Assembly (NCBI RefSeq): GCF_030654915.1
Contig: NZ_JAURWM010000377.1
Location: 1 to 34,911, forward strand
Source of the DNA: Phenylobacterium sp.
GTDB taxonomy: Bacteria; Pseudomonadota; Alphaproteobacteria; Caulobacterales; Caulobacteraceae
Direction of reading: 5' to 3'
DNA: 34,911 nucleotides
Below the pieces are notes generated by a model that saw only the letters and a program-made list of their open reading frames with translations, did not search any database and had not been told where the DNA came from. Positions 23,315 through 34,340 of the stretch are shown piece by piece. The position numbers and the translations under genes were made by a program. The number at the start of each line of letters is the position of its first letter. Position 1 is the stretch's first letter.

Positions 23315-25024
23315 CTAGGCGGTCGGCCCCGCGCCGAGCTCGGCGAGATAGGCGGTCTTGGCGCGCGAGCGGCTGAGCTTGCCCGACGAAGTCTGGGGCA
23401 GGGCATGGCCGCCCACCAGCTTCACCTGTGGCTCGACGCTGTGACGCAAGCGCAGCAGGTCGGTCACGTCCTGGACCAGGCGCTGGCGAACTTCCGGATC
23501 GCTGCTGCGGCACTGGACCAGCACGATCTCCGCCTCTACGCCATCGGTGGGCGCCGAGAAGGCCGCGACATCGCCGCTGCGCAGGCCCGCGATCTCGGCC
23601 TCGGCGGTCCATTCCAGGTCCTGCGGCCAGATGTTTCGGCCGTTCAGGATGATGAGGTCCTTGCTGCGGCCGGTCAGCACGATCTGGCCGTCGGAGAGGT
23701 AGCCGATGTCGCCGGTGTCCAACCACCCATCGGCCGACAGCACATGGCTGGTCACCTCGGGCTGCTCGAAGTAGCCGACCATTAGGCTGGGGCCGCGCGC
23801 GAACACCCGCCCGACCTGGCGTTCGGCCAGGACTGCGCCGCGATCATCGCGGATCTGCAGTTCGTGACCGGGGAGGGCGGGGCCGTTGCGGGCGAAATCG
23901 CGGGTGCGGGCCGACTCCGGCGCCTCGATCGCCACGCCGTCCTTTTCCAGGCGTTCGACGTCCAAGGTCTCGGCGATCAGGCCCTCGCCCAGCGGGGCCA
24001 TGGCGAGGGCGAGCGTCGCCTCAGCCATGCCGTAGCTCGCCACGAAGGCGGTGGGGGAGAAGCCGGCGCCGGCGAACCGCTCGGCGAAGTCCTTGAGCGG
24101 CTTGGTGCGGATCATGTCGCCGCCCAGGCCGGCGATCCGCCAGCCGGAAAGGTCGAGATGGTCGAGCGCCGCGTTCTCGCCGCGCCGGGCGCAGAGTTCG
24201 TAGCCGAAGGTCGGGCTGTAGGAGATCGTCGCCCCGTTGCGGCCGATCAGATCGAGCCAGAGCAGCGGGCGGCGAACGAAGGCCCCGGTCGGCATCAGGT
24301 CGACCGACATCTGGGCGGCCAGCGGGCTCAGCAGGAAACCCACCAAGCCCATGTCGTGATAGAGCGGCAGCCAGGAAATGGCCCGGTCCTGCGGGCGCAC
24401 CTGCAGGCCGTCGCGGGTGATCGCGACAGCGTTGGCCATTAGGGCGCGATGGGTGACGAGCACGCCCGTCGGGAACCGCGTGCTGCCGGACGAGAACTGC
24501 AGATAGCAGGGGCCGTCGGCGACGATGGCCGGCAGGGCCTCGCCGCCCGAGGCTGGAAGTTCAGCCAGCGGACCTGCGAAGACCAGCTCCTGGCCCTCGG
24601 CGATCTCCTTCAACCAGGCGTCCATCGAAGCTGGGCCGAGCAGGGCGCCGGCCTTGGCGGAAGTCAGCATGCGGCGGATCTGGTCGAGATAGACGGCGCG
24701 ACCGCCGAGCGGCGCGGGCAGCGGCAGCGGCGCTGGCACAAGCCCGGCATATTGGCAGGCGAAAAAGGCGCGGACGAAGTCGGTGTCGGTCTCGGCGATC
24801 AGCCCGACCCGGTCACCGGGCTTCAGGCCGGCGGCCAGCAGGCGCCCGGCGATCTCATGGGCCGCCGCCCGCAACGCGCGATAGGGTAAGGCTTCGGCGA
24901 GTTCGCCGCGCAGCCCATAGAGATTGACGCCTGTCTCGCCCTGGGCGGCGAAATCCAGCGCCTCCACCAGGGTGGAGAAGTCGGCCAGGCGAATGGCGCG
25001 GTCGGGCGCGGTGGGCGTAATCAT
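23315..25024 (-). CDS. fatty acyl-AMP ligase / acyl-ACP synthetase of the sphingolipid operon
   Basis: 569 residues of the ANL adenylating superfamily in its FAAL form. The P-loop is FSSGSTRFPTG (177-187), followed by SWLPLYHDMGLVGF (217-230), the Y-G-M-A-E motif in SYGMAEATLAL, DTGDIGYL and GRSKDLIILNGRNIWPQDLE at the C-terminal hinge. FAALs activate fatty acids as acyl-AMP and hand them to an ACP rather than to CoA; the ACP gene two positions downstream in the operon is the natural acceptor. ATG 25024 is preferred; TTG 25063 would add 13 residues. It follows the flippase gene with a 46-base gap. Confidence 0.9.
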   Translation of the reverse strand: MITPTAPDRAIRLADFSTLVEALDFAAQGETGVNLYGLRGELAEALPYRALRAAAHEIAGRLLAAGLKPGDRVGLIAETDTDFVRAFFACQYAGLVPAPLPLPAPLGGRAVYLDQIRRMLTSAKAGALLGPASMDAWLKEIAEGQELVFAGPLAELPASGGEALPAIVADGPCYLQFSSGSTRFPTGVLVTHRALMANAVAITRDGLQVRPQDRAISWLPLYHDMGLVGFLLSPLAAQMSVDLMPTGAFVRRPLLWLDLIGRNGATISYSPTFGYELCARRGENAALDHLDLSGWRIAGLGGDMIRTKPLKDFAERFAGAGFSPTAFVASYGMAEATLALAMAPLGEGLIAETLDVERLEKDGVAIEAPESARTRDFARNGPALPGHELQIRDDRGAVLAERQVGRVFARGPSLMVGYFEQPEVTSHVLSADGWLDTGDIGYLSDGQIVLTGRSKDLIILNGRNIWPQDLEWTAEAEIAGLRSGDVAAFSAPTDGVEAEIVLVQCRSSDPEVRQRLVQDVTDLLRLRHSVEPQVKLVGGHALPQTSSGKLSRSRAKTAYLAELGAGPTA

Positions 25025-25070
25025 GACAGGTCGGCTTTCGCCCGCTTCCGGCTGGTAACGCAAGAGTTTA

Positions 25071-26396
25071 CTACGCGCCGCGCGACGGGTCTTTAGGCCG
25101 CATCACCCGCATCAGGCTCCAGAACATCCCCAGCGCCGTGGCGAGGGACGCCCCGACCAGAGCCGCGCCGGCGCCTGGAAGTCCATGTGCGTTCACGATC
25201 GGCGAGAGCGTCGCCAGGAAAACCGCCGCCACCACCAGCCGCACCTGCAGCACCGCGCCGGGCCGGCCCATCGAGACCAGCATGGGTTCCAGCGGCAAGG
25301 CCCAGACCCCGATCACCGCCGCGCCCACCTGCCAGACCATGGTCTGCGACGCGCTGGCGAAGTCCTTACCCATTACGAGGGCCAGCAGCGGCTCGCCGGC
25401 GAACACCGCGACCAGCAGCAGCAGGGTCGCGAAGCCGCCGCCGATCACCCCCACCCGCAGGGCCAGGCGCTGCATGACCGCCTCGCCGCCCGAGGCGCGA
25501 AGCTTGGCGAGTTCGGGATACATCGCTGGAATGAGCAGCCGCGCGGGCTTGGCCATGGCGTCGGCGATCTGCCGCGCCACCCGCCACAGCCCGGCCTCGG
25601 TCGGGCCGAGGAGGGCGCCGACCGCCAGGGTGGCGACATGGGTGAACGCCACCTCGACGCTGGCGCTGGCGTTGGTCGCGACGGCGAAGCGCCAGGCGCC
25701 CGGCATGCCGGCCGTCAGCGGCCCCGACCAGGAGAAGCCGGACAGCAGGTCGCGGCGGCGCAGTTCCCGCCAGGCGATGACGCTCACATAGATGAAGCCG
25801 GCCAGGGTGCCCGCGCCCCAGACCAGCAGGAAGAACGAGACCGGCGCGTCGATCAGGAACCCAACCCCGCCGCCAATCAAACGGATCAGCGAACTGATCG
25901 CGGCTTGCACTGAAAGCAGGCCGAAGCGGTCGAACAGACGCAGCAGCCCGATCTGGGTCGCCGGCACCATGAAGGCGATGGTGATCGCATAGAGCGCGGC
26001 CGGACCTTCCATGGCCTGCGGCATGCCGAGCAGCGATCCGAACAGCAGCACCCCGACCGCCCCGATCGCCACACCGCCGACGGCGCTGACAATGTCGAGG
26101 ACCAGGCCGAACCGGATGACCCGCTGGAAGTCGTCGCGCCGCCCCTCGGCCAGCGGCGCGGGGCCGAACTGCAGCACGGTCTGCCAGGACTGGAACCGGG
26201 CCACGTCGCCGATGAACTGCGCGAAGGTGTTGATCAGCACCAGGACGCCGAAATTGGCGACCCCCAGGCTGCGTGCCGCCAGCGCCATGTAGCCCAGGCT
26301 GATCACCGCATTGAGCGTGCGCCCACCGAGCAGCATCCCGGCATTGGCGAGGACCCGGCCAAGCAGGCCATCCTTGGCCGGGGAACTTGCGGTCAT
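25071..26396 (-). CDS. Wzx/MATE-like oligosaccharide flippase family membrane protein
   Basis: 441 residues with about twelve hydrophobic segments, for example NAVISLGYMALAARSLGVANFGVLVLIN, VVGGVAIGAVGVLLFGSLLG-like and VGVIGGGFATLLLLVAVFAG. N-terminal LGRVLANAGMLLGGRT and ARSLGVANFGVLVLI are typical of polysaccharide biosynthesis (Wzx) transporters, which turn lipid-linked glycans across the inner membrane. Here the neighbours are not glycan genes but a CDP-glycerol transferase-like gene and the ceramide genes, so the cargo may be a ceramide lipid (inference). ATG 26396 overlaps the stop of the upstream gene as ATGA. Confidence 0.85.
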   Translation of the reverse strand: MTASSPAKDGLLGRVLANAGMLLGGRTLNAVISLGYMALAARSLGVANFGVLVLINTFAQFIGDVARFQSWQTVLQFGPAPLAEGRRDDFQRVIRFGLVLDIVSAVGGVAIGAVGVLLFGSLLGMPQAMEGPAALYAITIAFMVPATQIGLLRLFDRFGLLSVQAAISSLIRLIGGGVGFLIDAPVSFFLLVWGAGTLAGFIYVSVIAWRELRRRDLLSGFSWSGPLTAGMPGAWRFAVATNASASVEVAFTHVATLAVGALLGPTEAGLWRVARQIADAMAKPARLLIPAMYPELAKLRASGGEAVMQRLALRVGVIGGGFATLLLLVAVFAGEPLLALVMGKDFASASQTMVWQVGAAVIGVWALPLEPMLVSMGRPGAVLQVRLVVAAVFLATLSPIVNAHGLPGAGAALVGASLATALGMFWSLMRVMRPKDPSRGA

Positions 26397-27535
26397 GGGA
26401 CGGGCTGTCCGCCCAACCGCACGGCGATAGCTTCGGCCGCTCGCAGCGAAGAGGACCGCGGCTGGAGGTCGAAGCTCGAGGCGAAACCGGCCCTTTGCTC
26501 GGCCAGATATTCGCCGTGGCTGGCCATCGCCGAGGCGACCGCGTCCGGCAGGGCCTGCACATGATCGAGCACCGGGCCATAGCGCCAATGCCGGTAGCTT
26601 TCGTCGCCGACCCAGTCGACCTGATGCGCATTGAGGAAGATCGCGGGCTTGGGCTTGCGCAGGAACTCGTAGATCTGGCTGCTGACGTCGCCCAGATAGA
26701 CGTCTGCGACCCGCGTATAGGTCATGTCGATGGCGGCCGGGCCGCCGAGATCGATGTGGATGCGCGGGTGATCGCCGAACCGCTCCAGCGGTCCGAGGTC
26801 CGGGGCGCCAGCTTGGTCGAATAGCCGCACATGCGGGGCGAAGATCAGGTTGTAGCGATCGTCGGCGGCGAACCGCTCAAGCACCTCTATGCCCCAGCGG
26901 GGCCAGGAACTCAGTTTTGGATCGAAGTGCGGATTGTAGAGGACGATCGGCCGTTGATCGGAGAAGGGGTTCTTCGGCTCCGGCGACAGCGCCTCGACGA
27001 TATCGAACTTGGGATATCCGACCATGGCGCAGTTCTCCGGCGCCACCAGGCCGCTCTCGACCATGCGGTCACGCTGCTTGGGACCAGCCGCCATCACCAG
27101 ATCAAAAAGCCCAAGCCTGGGTTCGAACGGGCCGCCACGGTCCCCGGCGCCATGCTGGGTATAGACGAGCTTGGGCCGCTTGACGCGGAGCCGGCGCAGC
27201 AGCGCCGTCGTCCGCTCCGGGGTCACGACGGCGTCGTACCGCGCGAGGGTTCGCGCATTGGCGATCAGCATGGCGGCCTTGGGCGGCGTCGTGGCCCGGC
27301 CCGGCCGGATCTCGCGCAGCCACTTGGGTCCCAGCAGCTTGCGGGTCAGCGGCGCGGCGCCGAGCTTTCCCAGCGCGTCATCGATATAGTCCAGGTGCGC
27401 TTGAGATGTCGCAGCCAGGTGGACATCGAACTGCGGCCAGTTGCGGGCCAGTTCGATGGCGATGGGCAGGCTGTGCAGGATCTGGTGCGTCTGCGCGATG
27501 TAGAGAAAGCAGATCTTGGGCGCGGGCGCGGTCAT
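26393..27535 (-). CDS. CDP-glycerol glycerophosphotransferase-like (TagB/TagF family) enzyme
   Basis: 380 residues with a GT-B-like layout. An N-terminal half with CFLYIAQTHQILHSLPIA and VYTQHGAGDRGG is followed by MVGYPKFDIV, IVLYNPHFDPKLSSWPRW, IFAPHVRLFDQ and DVYLGDVSSQIYEFLRKPKP. The last four resemble the CDP-glycerol and phosphate-binding stretches of TagB/TagF, which move glycerol phosphate from CDP-glycerol to a growing teichoic acid. In this Gram-negative context the acceptor might be the ceramide head group, giving a phosphoglycer(ol/ate) extension; this is inference. ATG 27535 has no strong ribosome site. It is second in the LptC-to-Spt operon, 90 bases after lptC-like. Confidence 0.8.
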   Translation of the reverse strand: MTAPAPKICFLYIAQTHQILHSLPIAIELARNWPQFDVHLAATSQAHLDYIDDALGKLGAAPLTRKLLGPKWLREIRPGRATTPPKAAMLIANARTLARYDAVVTPERTTALLRRLRVKRPKLVYTQHGAGDRGGPFEPRLGLFDLVMAAGPKQRDRMVESGLVAPENCAMVGYPKFDIVEALSPEPKNPFSDQRPIVLYNPHFDPKLSSWPRWGIEVLERFAADDRYNLIFAPHVRLFDQAGAPDLGPLERFGDHPRIHIDLGGPAAIDMTYTRVADVYLGDVSSQIYEFLRKPKPAIFLNAHQVDWVGDESYRHWRYGPVLDHVQALPDAVASAMASHGEYLAEQRAGFASSFDLQPRSSSLRAAEAIAVRLGGQPVP

Positions 27536-27625
27536 GGCGTGTGCGGATTGGCGCAGTCTTCGAGCGACCGCAATGGATCTTTCAGTTCGCGTGTCACGAT
27601 GCCCCCAAGGCCAAGGCGGCTTCGT

Positions 27626-28237
27626 CTAGCGGGGCGGCGGGGTCAGACGTCCGCTCACGCCGCCCTTGAGGATCAGGCGATCGCCCTTGTTCTCCACGGT
27701 GTAGGAGCCCGATTGGACCTGAGCGTCATCGCGATCGATCTGCAGGCCGGTTTGGCCGCTGACGACGCCTGTGAGGGTGTCGATACGGGCTTGGTCCGCC
27801 GAAAAGCGCGATCCGGCTCCGTTGTCCATCTTCACATCGCCGGTCAGGACAATGGTGTGGCCGGGCTCGTCATAGACGCCGGACTTGGCCGTCGCCTGCT
27901 TGGTCCGGCCCTCGACGGTGTGGAGCGTGAGGACTGGGTCGGCGATGAGGATCCGGCCGGCCTGTTTCTCATCGCGCACGCCCTCGCGGCCGGTGATGCT
28001 GAAGGCCCGTCCATCGGGGTTCGTGCCGGAGAAGTGCGGCTTCAGCATCTTGGAGATTTGGGCCGGCTCGGCTTCCTCGGTCGGCGCCGACATCGTGCTG
28101 AGCCCAACCTGCACGATGCACGCGATCAGCAGCGCGCCAGCCGTGATGGGCAGCGCCCAGCGCAGGGTCCTGACATTGGCCAGGCGCCTCTCGCGCCGCC
28201 GCGCGTTGATCGGCATGCCTACAGCTCGAAGCGACAT
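27626..28237 (-). CDS. LptC-like bitopic periplasmic protein of the sphingolipid operon
   Basis: 203 residues: an Arg-rich cytosolic start, one membrane anchor (about 27-46, WALPITAGALLIACIVQVGL), then a periplasmic beta-jellyroll (SGTNPDGRAFSITGREG, GVYDEPGHTIVLTGDVKMD, QVQSGSYTVENKGDRLILKG). This is the LptC architecture; LptC receives LPS from LptFG and passes it to LptA. The usual lptC context (kdsC, lptA, lptB, rpoN) is absent; instead it heads the operon that ends in spt. ATG 28237 has CAGGAG 9 bases upstream, so this start is firm. The 202 bases before it (28238-28439) show no convincing promoter motif. Confidence 0.87.
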   Translation of the reverse strand: MSLRAVGMPINARRRERRLANVRTLRWALPITAGALLIACIVQVGLSTMSAPTEEAEPAQISKMLKPHFSGTNPDGRAFSITGREGVRDEKQAGRILIADPVLTLHTVEGRTKQATAKSGVYDEPGHTIVLTGDVKMDNGAGSRFSADQARIDTLTGVVSGQTGLQIDRDDAQVQSGSYTVENKGDRLILKGGVSGRLTPPPR

Positions 28238-28439
28238 TGACCCGGATCTCCTGACCGGTCCCCGGCTTGGCGGCCAAGGACTCGGAACATCTTTACGCTC
28301 GTGCGCCACATACAAGGTCTGGCGCCGACCGTCTTCGCCACTATCTCACAAGCTCCATCAGTCGCCACGGAAGAACCAAGGTTGATCGCGAGATGACGTC
28401 CCCATCCAATTTGGCGCATGCGTCCCGGGGCGAAGCCGA

Positions 28440-28601
28440 ATGCTGAACTTCATCCTCGCTCCGCTTGGGATTCTCCTCATCGGCTTTGGCGCCGTGGGGC
28501 TGTTTTGGGCTCTGCGGAAGAGCCGCGCGCGCAATGAGCCAAAAGTCAGCGAGACGGCTCCGACCACCGATCCAACGCTTCCGGGCGAGAACCGGGACTG
28601 A
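28440..28601 (+). CDS. 53-residue single-pass membrane protein, unknown
   Basis: ATG 28440 opens a short frame with one hydrophobic segment (FILAPLGILLIGFGAVGLFW, residues 4-23), then a basic stop-transfer ALRKSRARN and a polar tail rich in Thr, Pro and Glu ending GENRD. The layout is that of a small inner-membrane protein with a cytosolic tail. The ribosome site (GGGGCGAAG) is weak. It is divergent from the lptC-like operon. I do not know its role; the chance that it is only an accidental frame is real. Confidence 0.5.
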   Translation: MLNFILAPLGILLIGFGAVGLFWALRKSRARNEPKVSETAPTTDPTLPGENRD

Positions 28602-28727
28602 ATTTCCGCCTCCGACGCCGCCAGGGTTAACAACTCTTAGATGCGCTCCTGAGGCTTGCCATCGGTACTGTTGGCAGGTCCAACTGGATGGACGCCTTCT
28701 CCGCTGATTTCGGGCGGGAGGGTTTTC

Positions 28728-30176
28728 ATGACGTCGAGGACGCATGAGTGGCATGGCGGGGATTGGGGTTTATCAATGATTTCAGTTGGTAATTCGAGTT
28801 CACATTTGGGTCTTTCAAGGCGGGCGCCTAAGCGAGCTTGGCTCACATCGCTAGCCCTGGCCGCGACACTGGCCCTTGGCTTCTCGCAGCCAAGTCGCGC
28901 CGACCAGCCGGCAAGCAACGGCGGGGCGACGCTCTTTCAGAACGTGCGCGTCTTCAACGGCAAGAGCACGGCGCTTTCAGCGCCTTCCAACGTACTGGTC
29001 CGGGGTAACACCATCGCGCGGATCTCCACGGGGCCGATCGACCCTGCTGGGGCGCGGGTTATCGACGGCGCCGGCCGCACCCTGATGCCGGGTCTCACCG
29101 ACGCGCACTGGCACGCCATGATGATCCGCGCGACGCCCGCTTTGCTGCTGGGCAGCGACGTGGGTTACACGACGCTGTTGGCGGCCGGTGAAGCGACGGC
29201 CACGCTCATGCGAGGGTTCACGACCGTTCGGGACATGGGCGGTCCATCGTTCTCGCTGAAGCGCGCGATTGACGAGGGCGCGCTGCCCGGTCCCCGCATC
29301 TATCCCTCGGGCGCGATGATCACGGTCACCAGCGGCCATGGCGACTTCCGACAGCTCATCGATCTGCCCCGGGCCATGGGCGAGCATAGCCGGGTCGAGG
29401 AGCTTGGCGGCGCGGCGATCGCCGACAGTCCTGACGAAGTGCGGCTGCGGGTGCGTGAGCAACTGATGCTCGGGTCTTCACAGATCAAGCTGACGGCCGG
29501 CGGCGGCGTGGCCTCGCCCCACAGCCCGCTCGATGTCGCCACCTTCACCGAGGAGGAGCTTCACGCCGCGGTCGAGGCGGCCGGGAACTGGGGCACTTTC
29601 GTCTGCACCCACGCCTACACCTCGATCTCCGTACAACGCTCGATCGCGGCCGGGGTGAAGTGCATCGAACATGCGCACTTGATAGACGACGCCACCGCCC
29701 GGTTGATAGCCGAGAAGGGCATCTGGCTCAGCACCCAACCCTTCGTCGACATCGGGGGGGCGGCCGCCCTGGGACCGGCCGAACAGGCGCAGATGCGTCA
29801 GGTCGTCGCCGGCACCGACCGGCTCTACAATCTGGTCCGGAAGTACAAGATCAAGACCGCATTCGGCACCGACATCCTGTTTTCACAGGCGCTTGCTGAG
29901 CGCCAAGGCCAGGGCTTGGTCGATCTGACCCGCTGGTACACCCCTGCCGAGGCGTTGATCATGGCGACCTCGACGAACGGAGAGCTGTTCGCCATGACCG
30001 GCCTGCGCAACCCCTATCCCGGCAAGATCGGGGTGGTGGAAGAAGGCGCGCTCGCCGACCTGCTGTTGGTCGACGGCGATCCGCTGGCGGACATCAAGCT
30101 CGTTGCGGATCCGGACAAGAACTTCCGGATCATCATGAAGGACGGCAAGATCTACAAGGACACGCTGGCCAACTGA
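28728..30176 (+). CDS. exported amidohydrolase family protein (imidazolonepropionase-like)
   Basis: 482 residues. A signal sequence follows a long N-region with Arg pairs (LSRRAPKRAWLTSLALAATL, weakly Tat-like). The metal-dependent hydrolase has PGLTDAHWHA (HxH metal site), a Lys in QIKLTAGGGVAS that could be carboxylated to bridge two metals, the later His residues in FVCTHAYTS and CIEHAHLID, and the Asp of AFGTDILF. It is probably a periplasmic dipeptidase or cyclic-amide hydrolase; the substrate is unknown. ATG 28728 is chosen for its GGGAGG ribosome site; ATG 28776 is an alternative and would leave a tidier signal peptide. Confidence 0.88.
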   Translation: MTSRTHEWHGGDWGLSMISVGNSSSHLGLSRRAPKRAWLTSLALAATLALGFSQPSRADQPASNGGATLFQNVRVFNGKSTALSAPSNVLVRGNTIARISTGPIDPAGARVIDGAGRTLMPGLTDAHWHAMMIRATPALLLGSDVGYTTLLAAGEATATLMRGFTTVRDMGGPSFSLKRAIDEGALPGPRIYPSGAMITVTSGHGDFRQLIDLPRAMGEHSRVEELGGAAIADSPDEVRLRVREQLMLGSSQIKLTAGGGVASPHSPLDVATFTEEELHAAVEAAGNWGTFVCTHAYTSISVQRSIAAGVKCIEHAHLIDDATARLIAEKGIWLSTQPFVDIGGAAALGPAEQAQMRQVVAGTDRLYNLVRKYKIKTAFGTDILFSQALAERQGQGLVDLTRWYTPAEALIMATSTNGELFAMTGLRNPYPGKIGVVEEGALADLLLVDGDPLADIKLVADPDKNFRIIMKDGKIYKDTLAN

Positions 30177-30275
30177 CCTTCGCGGCGTTCGCCGGCTGGC
30201 CTCGTCCTGGAGGGCTTGTCGGCGAATGTCGTCCGGGTTTTCCTGCCGTCGAATCCAGATCGCGGGGAGGCGACG

Positions 30276-31097
30276 ATGACGCTGCGGACTCAAAAGGTCT
30301 GGAACGATCCAGAATACCTGCGGGCGGAGCAGTACCGCGACTCCTCGAACCTTGCCGCGCGGGCGAACCTCCATACCAAGTACGGACGGGGCGACTGGTT
30401 CGCCTGGGTTGCTGGGCAACCGGCATGGCCGGCGGACGGTCGGGTTCTGGAGCTAGGCTGTGGGGCGGGGTGGTTCTGGGCCAACGCCACGCCGCAGGTT
30501 CCCGTAGGGCTCGATCTGACGTTGACCGACCTGTCGCCGGGCATGGTCGAAGAAGCCACCCAGCGCGTAAGCGGGCTCTCGCGATGGGCGGCGGTGGAGG
30601 GCCGGGCGGTCGACGCCTCGGCCTTGCCGTTCGCTGACGCCAGCTTCGACGTCGTTCAGGCGCTGCACATGCTCTACCACCTGCCAGACCCCGCCCAGGG
30701 CGTGGACGAGATCGTCCGGGTCCTACGGCCTGGCGGCCTGGCGGTGATCGCCACCAATGGACGCGACACCATGTCCGAGCTGTTCGCCCTGAACGCCGCG
30801 GTGTTCGGCGGCGCTGCGCGGGACGAGACCATCGACGCCTTCAGTCTGGAAGCGGCAGAGCCGATGCTGCGGGCGCGGTTCGCAGAGGTGGAGTATCGCG
30901 CCTATCCCGACACGCTGCGGATCACCGACCCAGCTGACGTCTACGGCTATCTCACCTCAAGTCCGCCGGGCGATGGCGCCGGCCCCGACCAGGCGGCGGC
31001 TCTGCGCCGGGTGATAGACGATGCCTTCGCCAAGGGCGGCGGGGCCTTGACGGTGACCAAGTCGGTCGGTGTGTTCCTATGCCGAAAAGCCGGCTGA
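30276..31097 (+). CDS. class I SAM-dependent methyltransferase
   Basis: 273 residues with the Rossmann methyltransferase motifs: motif I VLELGCGAGW (57-66), an acidic residue in LTLTDLS, motif II-like ASALPFADASFDVVQALHML and motif III VLRPGGLAVIATNG. This is the Methyltransf_11 type seen in small-molecule methylation; the acceptor is not evident. ATG 30276 has GGGGAGG just upstream and starts MTLRTQKVWNDPEYL; the frame before it is not supported. It follows the amidohydrolase by 99 bases and may be in the same transcript. Confidence 0.88.
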   Translation: MTLRTQKVWNDPEYLRAEQYRDSSNLAARANLHTKYGRGDWFAWVAGQPAWPADGRVLELGCGAGWFWANATPQVPVGLDLTLTDLSPGMVEEATQRVSGLSRWAAVEGRAVDASALPFADASFDVVQALHMLYHLPDPAQGVDEIVRVLRPGGLAVIATNGRDTMSELFALNAAVFGGAARDETIDAFSLEAAEPMLRARFAEVEYRAYPDTLRITDPADVYGYLTSSPPGDGAGPDQAAALRRVIDDAFAKGGGALTVTKSVGVFLCRKAG

Positions 31098-31103
31098 CCG
31101 CCC

Positions 31104-31137
31104 AATAGAAAGCGCGCCGGCCTTGCGACCGGCGCGC
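31104..31137 (-). terminator. intrinsic terminator behind the DUF3597 gene
   Basis: A perfect 9-bp stem GCGCGCCGG (31112-31120) / CCGGCGCGC (31129-31137) with an 8-nt loop. On the minus strand it is followed by TTTCTATT, so it terminates the DUF3597 transcript, 20 bases past that gene's stop. It may also slow transcription from the converging methyltransferase gene. Confidence 0.75.
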
Positions 31138-31157
31138 CCCTAGATTCGTCCGTCTAG

Positions 31158-31544
31158 CTAGTCGCGCAGGCTGGCCGGGACCACGCCGCCGTTGTTGGCG
31201 AGAGCGACCCAGACGGCCTTTTGCAAGGCGATGTTCTGCTCCGCGCTGCCGTGAGGGCCGGCCGCGACGCCGAGTTCGGCGGCCAGTTCCTTGCGGGCGT
31301 CGAGGCTGGAATCCAGATCGAGCATCTTCAGCAGGTCGACGATAGATGTCCGCCAGTTGCCGCCGCCACCCTTCTGGGCCGCGAGTTCGACCAGCACCAC
31401 TTCCACATTCACCGGCTCAGGCGGGGGTGGGGGCGGAGCGGCCGCGGCCGGGGCTGCCGTGGGTGCGGCCGCCGGGGCTGCTGGCGCGGCCTCCGGTTTC
31501 TTGCGGTGAAGAACTTTGTCCATGATCGAGCTGAAAATGCCCAT
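31158..31544 (-). CDS. DUF3597 domain protein
   Basis: 128 residues. An N-terminal amphipathic start MGIFSSIMDKVLHRKKP, an Ala/Pro-rich linker (about 17-44 with a run of six prolines), then the DUF3597 domain: VNVEVVLVELAAQKGGGG, NWRTSIVDLLKMLDLDSSLD, ARKELAAELGV and QKAVWVALANNGGVVP. The domain resembles small helical peptidoglycan/LysM-adjacent modules, but its role is unknown. A strong AGGGAG precedes ATG 31544. Monocistronic between the TonB receptor gene and the terminator. Confidence 0.9.
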   Translation of the reverse strand: MGIFSSIMDKVLHRKKPEAAPAAPAAAPTAAPAAAAPPPPPPEPVNVEVVLVELAAQKGGGGNWRTSIVDLLKMLDLDSSLDARKELAAELGVAAGPHGSAEQNIALQKAVWVALANNGGVVPASLRD

Positions 31545-31605
31545 GAGCCCGGCTCCCTTGATTGCTGGTCAAATCGTAAAGCTTCGCCTTGGATAGAGTT
31601 CCGCG

Positions 31606-34326
<2,721 letters not shown>

Positions 34327-34340
34327 TCTTCCCTCCCTGG

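Noticed and set aside
26831-28240. A 469-residue plus-strand open frame opposite the TagF-like and LptC-like genes
   Set aside because: No domain or signal is recognisable, and the minus strand carries two convincing family matches over the same bases.
28656-28727. Upstream extension of the amidohydrolase
   Set aside because: The start would be non-ATG without a ribosome site and the added residues precede the signal sequence; ATG 28728 has GGGAGG in the right place.
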